DNA of 64,000 nt, taken from assembly GCA_947649615.1 (NCBI GenBank), contig CANSSG010000001.1, forward strand, positions 1-64,000, read 5' to 3'. The notes beneath the pieces were generated by a model. The model was given only the letters and a program-made list of their open reading frames with translations, did no database searches and had not been told where the DNA came from. Source of the stretch: an uncultured Clostridia bacterium (GTDB lineage: Bacteria > Bacillota > Clostridia > Oscillospirales > Oscillospiraceae). Of this stretch, positions 25,451 through 32,978 are shown piece by piece; position 1 is the first letter of the stretch; every line of letters starts with the position of its first letter. The translations under genes were made by a program, and so were the position numbers.

Positions 25451-25951
25451 ATGCTTTATATCCTAGCTATCATTCTGTGCATCGCGGCGGACCAGGCGGT
25501 AAAATGGTACGTCACCGCCAACCTGGCTTTATACGAGCAAGCCCCCCTCCTGCCGGGCATCGTGGAATTGTACCACATCCAAAATACCGGCGGCGGGTTT
25601 TCGATTCTGGCGGGCCATACCTGGGTTTTGACGGTCTTAACGGCCATCCTCATGGCGGGCATCGCCGCCGCGCTGGTGAAAAAGTGGTTCCATCATCCCC
25701 TGGCCATGTGGATGCTGACGCTGATTTTAGGAGGCGGCCTGGGCAATCTGATTGACCGCGTCCGTTTGGGCTATGTAGTAGACATGTTCAATTTCCAATT
25801 CATCCGGTACCCAGTCTTTAACGTAGCGGACATCTTTGTGGTATGCGGCACCATTGGCTTCGCGGCATATTACATCCTTATCCACGATAAGATAGCGGAA
25901 AAGAAGGAGGAGGACGCCCATGAATCCAGCGGCGATTCTGGCGGCTCCTGA
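25451..25951 (+). CDS. lspA: Prolipoprotein signal peptidase (signal peptidase II)
   Basis: A 166-residue membrane aspartyl protease that removes signal peptides from lipid-modified prolipoproteins. Four transmembrane helices are visible. The family motifs are present: AADQAVKW near residue 12, NTGGGFSIL near 42, GNLIDRVRLGYVVDMF (first catalytic Asp) near 98, and FNVADIFVVCG (second catalytic Asp) near 125. Length is standard. It overlaps the end of rluD's start by 32 nt, the usual lspA-rluD arrangement in Firmicutes. The GGAGG of the upstream gene's end serves as its ribosome binding site. Confidence 0.95.
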   Translation: MLYILAIILCIAADQAVKWYVTANLALYEQAPLLPGIVELYHIQNTGGGFSILAGHTWVLTVLTAILMAGIAAALVKKWFHHPLAMWMLTLILGGGLGNLIDRVRLGYVVDMFNFQFIRYPVFNVADIFVVCGTIGFAAYYILIHDKIAEKKEEDAHESSGDSGGS

Positions 25952-26843
25952 GGACGCGGGGAAGCGTCTGGACAGTTTTTTGGCGGCGTCCCTGCCGGAG
26001 CTGACCCGTTCCGCCGCCGCGCGGTTAATAGAGGCGGGCCAGGTGACAGTGGACGGTAAAGCGGTCTCCAAAAGCTGCAAGCTGGCCGGAACCGAAACCA
26101 TCGCCGTAGCCCTCCCGTCCCCCGCGCCGGTCGAGGCCCGGCCCCAGGATATCCCCTTGGACATCGTCTACGAAGACGAAGACGTCATCGTGGTGGACAA
26201 ACCCGCCGGCCTGGTGGTCCACCCGGCCCCCGGCCATCCGGACGGCACCTTGGTCAACGCGCTTCTCTACCACTGCGGCAGCAGTCTCAGCGGCATCGGC
26301 AGCGCATTGCGCCCGGGCATAGTCCACCGCATTGACCGCGACACCAGCGGCCTTATTATCGCGGCCAAGAATGACACCGCCCACCAGTCCCTCTCCGCCC
26401 AACTCCAAGACCACACCCTGGCCCGCACCTACGAAGCCATTGTGACCGGAAACCTCCGGGAGGACAGTGGAACCATCGACGCCCCCATCGCCCGCCATCA
26501 CACTGACCGGAAGAAAATGGCGGTCACGCCCCACGGCGGCAAGCGCGCGGTCACCCACTGGGAGGTCCTGGCCCGTTTTCCGGGCTATACCCACGTCCGC
26601 TGCCGTTTGGAGACAGGCCGCACCCATCAAATCCGCGTCCATATGGCCAGCACAGGCCATCCCATCTACGGCGACACAGTCTACGGTAGCCCAAAGCCTG
26701 TCCCGGGCCTGACGGGCCAATGCCTTCACGCCGTAGCCCTCCGGTTCCTCCATCCCCGCACAGGCGAACCGGTAGAGGTTCACTGCCCGCTGAACGCGGA
26801 GTTCACCCACGTTTTGGAAAAACTGCAAAACCTTTCCCGTTAA
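25920..26843 (+). CDS. rluD: RluD-family 23S rRNA pseudouridine synthase
   Basis: A 307-residue enzyme. An N-terminal S4 RNA-binding domain (residues 10-75) precedes the pseudouridine synthase fold with VVDKPAGLVVHPAPGH near residue 91 and the catalytic aspartate in HRIDRDTSGL near 136. The late motif GRTHQIRVHMASTGHPIYGD is near 235. RluD converts specific uridines of 23S rRNA to pseudouridine; related RluC or RluA specificity cannot be excluded. It overlaps lspA by 32 nt, with AAGGAGG before the ATG, and is followed by a terminator. Confidence 0.92.
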   Translation: MNPAAILAAPEDAGKRLDSFLAASLPELTRSAAARLIEAGQVTVDGKAVSKSCKLAGTETIAVALPSPAPVEARPQDIPLDIVYEDEDVIVVDKPAGLVVHPAPGHPDGTLVNALLYHCGSSLSGIGSALRPGIVHRIDRDTSGLIIAAKNDTAHQSLSAQLQDHTLARTYEAIVTGNLREDSGTIDAPIARHHTDRKKMAVTPHGGKRAVTHWEVLARFPGYTHVRCRLETGRTHQIRVHMASTGHPIYGDTVYGSPKPVPGLTGQCLHAVALRFLHPRTGEPVEVHCPLNAEFTHVLEKLQNLSR

Positions 26844-26853
26844 CGGAAAAGGG

Positions 26854-26881
26854 ACGCCGCCGGAACTCCGGCGGCGTTTTT
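26854..26881 (+). terminator. Terminator after rluD
   Basis: A 10-bp stem, ACGCCGCCGG/CCGGCGGCGT with loop AACT, is followed by five T (26877-26881). Confidence 0.88.
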
Positions 26882-26998
26882 GCGTGCCAAAAAAGATGCT
26901 TTGCCTCTTTGTCCTGCGAAGGGCTTTTTGCCTTGAGACGGAAACCGCTGCTGGTATTTGCCCGGTGACGGCGCTGCCCTCTTAATTTAGGGATCGCG

Positions 26999-28894
26999 TC
27001 AGTCCTCTTGGCGCTTCTTTTTCTGATAATACTGCGCTTGGGCATCCCAAAGGGTTTGATACTTCCCGCCGGCTTCCGCCACCAGGCTGTCGTGGGTTCC
27101 CTGCTGAACCATCCTGCCGTTGTCAAAAACAGCGATTTCGTCACAAAACCGGCAGGAAGATAACCGATGGCTGATATAGATGGCAGTCTTATCCTCCACG
27201 ATATCGTTAAATTTCGTATAAACCTCCATCTCCGCTTCCGGATCCAGCGCCGCCGTAGGCTCATCCAGGACGATAAACGGCGCGTTCTGGTACAGCACCC
27301 GTGCCAAAGCGATTTTCTGGGCTTCCCCGCCGGAGATTTCCACCCCACTGTCCTCAAAATCCCGGTACAAGCAGGTGTCCAGCCCCTTCGGCAGGCTTGC
27401 CAGTCTCTCTCCGAACCCGGCCCGCTCCAGGCATTGCTTTGCCCGCGCCCGGTCGTAATCCACGGCGGCGGCAACGTTTTGCCCCAATGGCTGGGCCAGC
27501 AGCCGGAAGTCCTGGAACACCACGGAGAACAGGTCCAAATAGTTATCATACCGGTACTTTTGGATATTGATACCATTGAGAAGGATTTCTCCCTCGGTGG
27601 GGTCGTACAGCCGGCACAGCAGCTTAATGAAGGTAGTCTTCCCTGAGCCGTTCTCTCCTACCACGGCCAGCCGTTCTCCCACCTGGAACTTCATATTCAG
27701 GTGCCGGACAGCCCAGGTTTCCGCGCCTGGGTACCGAAAGGACACGTCCCGGAACTCAATCTCATATTTCCTGTCAGACCGTTTTTCGGTAGTGAGGCTG
27801 CCCTGGTACATATGATTCGGGGTGTCCAGCAGCTTATAGGTAGTCCGCAGGAACACCGCGTTTGTCCGCAGCTCGGCAACTGCGGCGATCATATCCGCGA
27901 TCCCCTCCGCCAGCCCGGCCAGTGCGCCTACATACTGGGTAATCGCGCCCACGCCGAACGCGCCGCCCAGGGCCTTCAGCGCCACGAACAGGTAGATCAC
28001 CCCGGTAAAGCACTGGAGCAGAAACCGCTTGTACAGCGCGTACCTGGCCATAGGACCCTGGATTTTGGCATAGGCGCTATCTTTCCCCATACTGTCAACC
28101 TCTGGGTCTGTCGCAATTTTGGAGCGGATAAATTCATCCTGTGCATAAATGCGCGCGTCCGTCCCCCGGTGGCGTTCGCCGAAGATGTAAAAGAAAAAGC
28201 TATACGTGCGGTTAGTCTGCGCCCCGCTTAAGCTTGTCCAGACCGCCACCTGCCGGCCGTCCAGAAAAGTATACATAATCAGGGCTGCAACCAACAGAAC
28301 GAACATCCCCAGGGTACACCCCGGATGATTCAGCCAGGCCAGCTCACCGCCCTGCCTCACCGGAAGGACAAACAGGCTCACCGACAGCGCGATGGCCCCC
28401 AGGGTTTGGAAAAACGCCGTCAGAAATTCCTCCATGAAATAATACATCCAGCGCAGCCCCCAGCCATTCCACCGGCCTGACATCTCGATCTCGTTGAGCA
28501 TCGCCTGCGTCTCTGGCTTTTCCACATCGCAGAAATCCATATCCAGCAGCTTCCGGATTTGTATTTCCTCAACCCCGCAGTAGGTTACATCGTCATTAAT
28601 CCGGCTCTCCCAACGTTTCGCCAGGGCTTGCAGCAGCCCCATCCCCGCCGTTCCCAGCAGCAGCGCCGCCAGCCATTGCCACAGCCTCGCAGGGTCCCGG
28701 CTCCCCGCCAGCTCGTCCACCAGCCGGGCCGTGATATACAGCGGCACGTAGGGAGTCAAGGCCGTGACCAGCTTCAGCAGGGTCAGCGAGATCACCATGC
28801 GCGGCTCATATTCCCACCAGATCTGGAAGCCGCGTTTGGTATGGATAAAGGCTTCCTGGATAGAAATGCGGTCTTTTTTGTTTTTACTGGACAT
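26999..28894 (-). CDS. ABC exporter half-transporter (membrane plus ATPase domains), second of a pair
   Basis: A 631-residue protein with an N-terminal exporter-type membrane domain of about six helices (about residues 30-340) and a C-terminal ATPase. The ATPase has Walker A GENGSGKTT near residue 425, signature ISGGEAQ near 524, Walker B FIVLDEP near 544 and the switch His in YISHR near 578. The start at 28894 (MSSKNKK) follows AAGGAGCGG and overlaps the upstream half-transporter by 11 nt. Two adjacent half-transporters usually form a heterodimer exporting peptides, drugs or lipids. The operon is headed by a LytTR/GHKL regulatory pair, which hints at a peptide or antibiotic signal. Confidence 0.88.
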   Translation of the reverse strand: MSSKNKKDRISIQEAFIHTKRGFQIWWEYEPRMVISLTLLKLVTALTPYVPLYITARLVDELAGSRDPARLWQWLAALLLGTAGMGLLQALAKRWESRINDDVTYCGVEEIQIRKLLDMDFCDVEKPETQAMLNEIEMSGRWNGWGLRWMYYFMEEFLTAFFQTLGAIALSVSLFVLPVRQGGELAWLNHPGCTLGMFVLLVAALIMYTFLDGRQVAVWTSLSGAQTNRTYSFFFYIFGERHRGTDARIYAQDEFIRSKIATDPEVDSMGKDSAYAKIQGPMARYALYKRFLLQCFTGVIYLFVALKALGGAFGVGAITQYVGALAGLAEGIADMIAAVAELRTNAVFLRTTYKLLDTPNHMYQGSLTTEKRSDRKYEIEFRDVSFRYPGAETWAVRHLNMKFQVGERLAVVGENGSGKTTFIKLLCRLYDPTEGEILLNGINIQKYRYDNYLDLFSVVFQDFRLLAQPLGQNVAAAVDYDRARAKQCLERAGFGERLASLPKGLDTCLYRDFEDSGVEISGGEAQKIALARVLYQNAPFIVLDEPTAALDPEAEMEVYTKFNDIVEDKTAIYISHRLSSCRFCDEIAVFDNGRMVQQGTHDSLVAEAGGKYQTLWDAQAQYYQKKKRQED

Positions 28895-30716
28895 CTTCCA
28901 CCGCTCCTTCCTGATAATATTTGCTCTGGATATGGAACAGGTACGCATACTGTCCGCCCAGGGCCAGCAGGCTCTCATGGGTCCCCTCCTCGGCGATGCC
29001 GCCGCCGTCCAGCAGCAGCACCCGGTCGCAGAAGCGTGTGGACGCCAGCCGGTGGCTGATATACACGCTGGTGCGCTGCCCGGTCAGGCTGTTATATTTC
29101 TGGTACATATCCCGCTCCGCCAGAGGGTCCAGCGCGGCGGTTGGCTCGTCCAGCATCACCAGCGGCGCGTTTTTATACAACGCCCTCGCCAGCATCAGCC
29201 GCTGCATCTGCCCGCCGGAGAGGTCCTGGGCGTCCAGATAGACGTTCCGGTCCAGCATGGTGTCCTCCCCCTTCGGCATAGACCGCACCTTCTCCGCCAT
29301 CCCGGCCTTTTCCAAGCAGTCCCAAACCTTCGGCATATCAATTTTTCCGGTATTTTTATCCACTTGGGCCACATTTTCGGCCACGGTTCCGGCCATAACG
29401 GAAAAGCTTTGGAACACGGCGGCGAAGTGCTTGTAGTAATCCCTGCGGTTAAACTGCCGGATGTCCTCCCCGTCCAGGAGCACCTGCCCCTCTGTAGGGT
29501 CGTAAAGGCCGCACAGCAGCTTGATGAGGGTGGTTTTTCCCGCGCCGTTGCGTCCCACAATGGCCAGCTTTTCCCCGGGACGGATGGTGAGATTAACATG
29601 GGAGAGGGTATCGTGGTCCGCGCCGGGGTACCGGAAGCTTACATCCCGCAGCGCCAACTGGTATAGGTGATCCGGCTTCACAGGCAAGGGCTTGCCGTCA
29701 TCAAACCGGAAGATTTCCGGTTCCGCCATAAATTCCCGGAAAGCGGCGATTTCCAAGCTCTGCTTATGCAGCTCCGCGAACCCGGAAAACAGGCCGGCCA
29801 CCCACTGGGTAAATCCGCTGACGGCGGTAAAATACAGTACGAATTCTGCCGCTGACAGCTCCCCGTGGACCGCCAGCCAGACGAGCCAGCCGTAGGCCGC
29901 CCCGTTGCGCAGCAGCGCCAGCAGTACATTGAGCATGTCCTCCCGGAGGGCCACGGCGGTCAGGCGGCGCAGGTAATCCTGAAGCTCCGCCCGGTACTGC
30001 CCGTACAGGGACTTCAGCCATGGGGCCAGGCCGAAAATGCGGATGTCCTTGGCCAGGGTAATATCCTTGCTCCGGTCGATCACGTATCGCAGCTTGTGAT
30101 AAATGCCCCCTTTTTCCTCCTTATGTGCATGCTGCCAGTTACGGAACCGGTTCCCCATAAAATACCCCGCCGCCGTCAGCGCGGCGGACAGCAGGGCTAC
30201 CCCGATCCCTACATTTGCCAGCAGCGCCAGATAGATGGCAAAGCAAATCAGATTTGCCGCCACCGCCTGCATCGTCTCATAGATTTGCTGTCCCGCACTC
30301 CAACTGCTGTTGGTGCATTCCTGCGCTTTTTCATGCCGCTTGATGTACGCCGGGTCCTCCGTATGGGGGTAGGAGGTTCGCGCGAAGGCCAGGTGGATAT
30401 CCGATGCGATGGTGCCTCGGATATGCCCACCTCTGGCGGGAAACTCCGCCTGGAAGTAAGACTTGACCGCGCGGACTACCGCTATGGCCAGGGCAAAGAG
30501 TACAATCATCCCTGCCAGTTCCCCCGGCCTGACGCCCCGCCCAACGCTTTCCAGCACAGCGGGCACCACAAACAGTTCCAGCAGGCTGCTCCCCACGGTA
30601 CAGAAGATGAGCGCGGCGCCTCCAAGGACGATATTCCGGTTCAGCCGCCAAGCCCGGGCGATCATAAACCCGCAGTTTTGCGCCATATTGAAAGATTTTT
30701 GCTTGCCAAGTTTCAT
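28884..30716 (-). CDS. ABC exporter half-transporter, first of a pair
   Basis: A 610-residue exporter half with about six transmembrane helices in the first 320 residues and a full ATPase domain: Walker A GRNGAGKTT near residue 385, signature LSGGQMQRL near 501, Walker B LVMLDEP near 520, and YISHR near 554. The start is taken at 30716 (MKLGKQKS) after GAGGTG; the longer frame has no good site. It is followed, with overlap, by the second half-transporter, and preceded by the kinase gene with 85 nt between. The pair probably works as a heterodimer in the cytoplasmic membrane. Confidence 0.88.
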   Translation of the reverse strand: MKLGKQKSFNMAQNCGFMIARAWRLNRNIVLGGAALIFCTVGSSLLELFVVPAVLESVGRGVRPGELAGMIVLFALAIAVVRAVKSYFQAEFPARGGHIRGTIASDIHLAFARTSYPHTEDPAYIKRHEKAQECTNSSWSAGQQIYETMQAVAANLICFAIYLALLANVGIGVALLSAALTAAGYFMGNRFRNWQHAHKEEKGGIYHKLRYVIDRSKDITLAKDIRIFGLAPWLKSLYGQYRAELQDYLRRLTAVALREDMLNVLLALLRNGAAYGWLVWLAVHGELSAAEFVLYFTAVSGFTQWVAGLFSGFAELHKQSLEIAAFREFMAEPEIFRFDDGKPLPVKPDHLYQLALRDVSFRYPGADHDTLSHVNLTIRPGEKLAIVGRNGAGKTTLIKLLCGLYDPTEGQVLLDGEDIRQFNRRDYYKHFAAVFQSFSVMAGTVAENVAQVDKNTGKIDMPKVWDCLEKAGMAEKVRSMPKGEDTMLDRNVYLDAQDLSGGQMQRLMLARALYKNAPLVMLDEPTAALDPLAERDMYQKYNSLTGQRTSVYISHRLASTRFCDRVLLLDGGGIAEEGTHESLLALGGQYAYLFHIQSKYYQEGAVEDVQ

Positions 30717-30801
30717 TTTTTTCACCTCGCGCCGAGCATAGCACAAAAGGCCCCGCCTGTGTGAATCCGGGGACGAATTGCTGCTTTTGGGGGACGAATT
30801 G

Positions 30802-31470
30802 TCAGATCTTCCCCTGGGGCAGGAGGATTTCCGTTGTAAACGCCCCTTCCTCGCTGGCCCGCGTCAGGAATCCACCTAGCCGGTTAATGATGGCGTCAAT
30901 CCGCACCAAGCCGAACCCGTGGCCCTCTCCCTTCGCGGAGCGGAACAGGGTTCCCCATTTTTCCTGTTTCCCCCCGGCGGTAAAATTGGTAAAGGAGATA
31001 TAAAGCTGGGTTCCCTTCATATCAATATAGACGCGGATAAGCCGGCTTTCTTCCGGTAGCGCGAGACTGGCTTCGATTGCATTATCGAACAAATTCCCTA
31101 GAATGACGCATAAATCCAGCTCCGATATTTGCAGCGCCACGGGAATGCTGGCATCGGCCTGCACGGCGATGCGCTTAGACCGCGCCAAGGAAATCTTACT
31201 GTTCAGGATCGCGTCCGCCATAGCGTTCCCTGTTTTGACCACAGTCTCCATCGTTGTTAAATCAGTTTCCAGCATATCGAGGTACGCAACAACGGCGTTC
31301 CAGTCCCCTTCGGCGGCATGGGCCTTCATGGCCTGGATATGGCTGCGGTAATCGTGCCGCCAGCCGCGCATCTGGCGGTACATGTTTTCCACCTCGGCAT
31401 AGTGAATTTCGATCAGCTCCCGCTGGTAGGCGGCGATGCGCTTGTCGATCATCTTGTCAAAGAGCGCCAT
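30802..31470 (-). CDS. Soluble GHKL-domain histidine kinase, AgrC-like catalytic part without a sensor
   Basis: A 222-residue kinase with a dimerisation helix carrying the phospho-acceptor in RGWRHDYRSH (His39) and a GHKL ATPase domain with N-box ILGNLFDNAIEA (Asn126 and Asn130) and G-box KGEGHGFGLVRI near residue 186. This matches the C-terminal half of AgrC/ComD-like kinases. No transmembrane sensor domain precedes it: the ATG at 31470 has a GAGGAGGTG site and lies 12 nt after the regulator stop. Either it senses something in the cytoplasm or works with another membrane protein, such as the adjacent exporter. Confidence 0.82.
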   Translation of the reverse strand: MALFDKMIDKRIAAYQRELIEIHYAEVENMYRQMRGWRHDYRSHIQAMKAHAAEGDWNAVVAYLDMLETDLTTMETVVKTGNAMADAILNSKISLARSKRIAVQADASIPVALQISELDLCVILGNLFDNAIEASLALPEESRLIRVYIDMKGTQLYISFTNFTAGGKQEKWGTLFRSAKGEGHGFGLVRIDAIINRLGGFLTRASEEGAFTTEILLPQGKI

Positions 31471-31481
31471 GGGACACCTCC

Positions 31482-32180
31482 TCAAATCTGGGAAATAATG
31501 GCGCGGTTGAGTTTTTCGTACTGCCCCCGGGGCAGGGGAAGCCGCTCGCCGGAGGTTAGCTCGACCTCCTGTTTGGCAGCGCGGCGGATATAGGTCAGAT
31601 TCACAATGCAGGAACGCCCCAGCCGGTAGAACCGGCGGTCCAGGGATGCTTCCAGCTCCGCCAGGGGGCGTTTCACGGTGTAGTCCCCTTTGGCGTGGAC
31701 GGTGACGTAATTCTGCCGCACGTCCAGGTAGCGGATTTCCGGCAGGGGGACGCGGAGCGTCTCCCCAGGCAGCTCCAGGGTCAGGAACGGCTCGTTCCGC
31801 GCCAGGCGGCTGACGGCCCGGGAGAGGACCTCGAAGAATTTTTCCGGTTTTACGGGCTTCATAAGGTAGTGGAGGGCGGAAACCTCATAGCCCTGGGCGA
31901 TGTAGTCGGCATAACCGGTGACGAAAATAATCTGCACGGCGTCGTTGTCCCTGCGGATGGTTTTCGCCAATTCCACGCCGTCCATGCCGGCCATTTCGAT
32001 GTCCAGCAGGAGTACGTCGAAGTCCTTTTTTTCCTGATAGCGGAACAGGAAGGCTTCCGCTGAGGGGAAGGATTCCAATTCGATTTCCGCATTGGCGATG
32101 CCGCCCCATTGGGCGGCTAACCGGGCGATCAGGCGGCTGTCCTCCGCGCGGTCGTCGCAGATGGCAAATTGATATTTCAT
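31482..32180 (-). CDS. LytTR-family response regulator
   Basis: A 232-residue regulator. The receiver domain (residues 1-120) has the acidic pair Asp9/Asp10, the phosphorylated Asp60 in LLLDIEM, a Thr in FVTGYAD and Lys in LMKPVKP. A LytTR DNA-binding domain follows (about 135-232), with IRYLDVRQNYVTVHAKG and FYRLGRSCIVNLTYI. It is the first gene of the minus-strand operon and very likely controls the downstream exporter genes. ATG 32180 follows TTAAGGAGCC. Confidence 0.92.
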   Translation of the reverse strand: MKYQFAICDDRAEDSRLIARLAAQWGGIANAEIELESFPSAEAFLFRYQEKKDFDVLLLDIEMAGMDGVELAKTIRRDNDAVQIIFVTGYADYIAQGYEVSALHYLMKPVKPEKFFEVLSRAVSRLARNEPFLTLELPGETLRVPLPEIRYLDVRQNYVTVHAKGDYTVKRPLAELEASLDRRFYRLGRSCIVNLTYIRRAAKQEVELTSGERLPLPRGQYEKLNRAIISQI

Positions 32181-32302
32181 AGCGGCTCCTTAACCGTTTT
32201 TTCTCAGTTTACCATATGGATTGGCAAAAATCCAGGGGGCGGCGGTTTTGGGGGCGGGCGGGAGGCAAATGATGAACAGTATGTAAAATGTGGAAATCCC
32301 CC

Positions 32303-32334
32303 TTGACATGTGACAACCTGTCATGTAATATAAT
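32303..32334 (+). promoter_or_regulatory. Promoter and overlapping palindromic operator of the TetR gene
   Basis: TTGACA (32303-32308) is 17 bp from TAATAT (32326-32331), or 20 bp from TATAAT (32329-32334). The spacer holds the inverted repeat TGACA-ACC-TGTCA and the wider pair ACATG/CATGT, covering the region between the boxes. A repressor bound here would block RNA polymerase, so TetR autoregulation is likely. Confidence 0.65.
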
Positions 32335-32366
32335 CGCCAGCCAAACTGAAACAGGAGAAACCAGCC

Positions 32367-32978
32367 ATGCCAACTGCCACATTCTTTAACCTTCCCCCGC
32401 CAAAGCGGGAAAAGCTGCTGAATGCCGCCGCCATGGAGTTCGCCCGCAAGCCCCACAGCGAAGTCTCCATCAACAGGATCATTCAATCCGCAGAAATCCC
32501 CCGCGGCAGCTTTTATCAATACTTCACCGATAAAACAGACCTGTTCCTGTATATCCTACACAGTTATGACAAACAGTTGGAAGCAACCATTTTAAAAAGC
32601 CTGGCCCAATGCGGGGGCAGGCCGCTGGAATTGCCGCTGACCTTGTTCGATCTGATTTTTGCCGACATTGTAAAATACCGGGATGATTTTTCTATTTTCC
32701 TTAACATCCTGCGGCAAAACGCAGGCATGGATGTAGGCCAATTGCTTAACCTGCCGGACATCATCCGGCTGACCATAGAGCGCACGGATTGGAGCGGCCT
32801 GATCCTGGCAGAGCAGGACGGCCGCCTGGCCCTTTTGGACCTGCTGCTCTCCTCTGTAGGACATTCCCTGATGGCCGCCGTATGCGGCAAGCTGTCCCCA
32901 GAAGAAAGCCGCCGCCGCTTGGCGCTCAAAACCGCCATCATCCGCCGGGGGGCGGAAAACAAGGAGGAACTATGCTGA
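32367..32978 (+). CDS. TetR/AcrR-family transcriptional regulator
   Basis: A 203-residue repressor-type protein. The N-terminal helix-turn-helix is typical: LLNAAAMEFARKPHSEVSINRIIQSAEIPRGSFYQYFTDKTDLF (about residues 17-60). The C-terminal part is all-alpha and would bind an unknown ligand. The stop overlaps the start of the downstream ABC exporter gene by 7 nt, so the two form an operon, and the palindrome in its promoter is a probable operator. Confidence 0.92.
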   Translation: MPTATFFNLPPPKREKLLNAAAMEFARKPHSEVSINRIIQSAEIPRGSFYQYFTDKTDLFLYILHSYDKQLEATILKSLAQCGGRPLELPLTLFDLIFADIVKYRDDFSIFLNILRQNAGMDVGQLLNLPDIIRLTIERTDWSGLILAEQDGRLALLDLLLSSVGHSLMAAVCGKLSPEESRRRLALKTAIIRRGAENKEELC

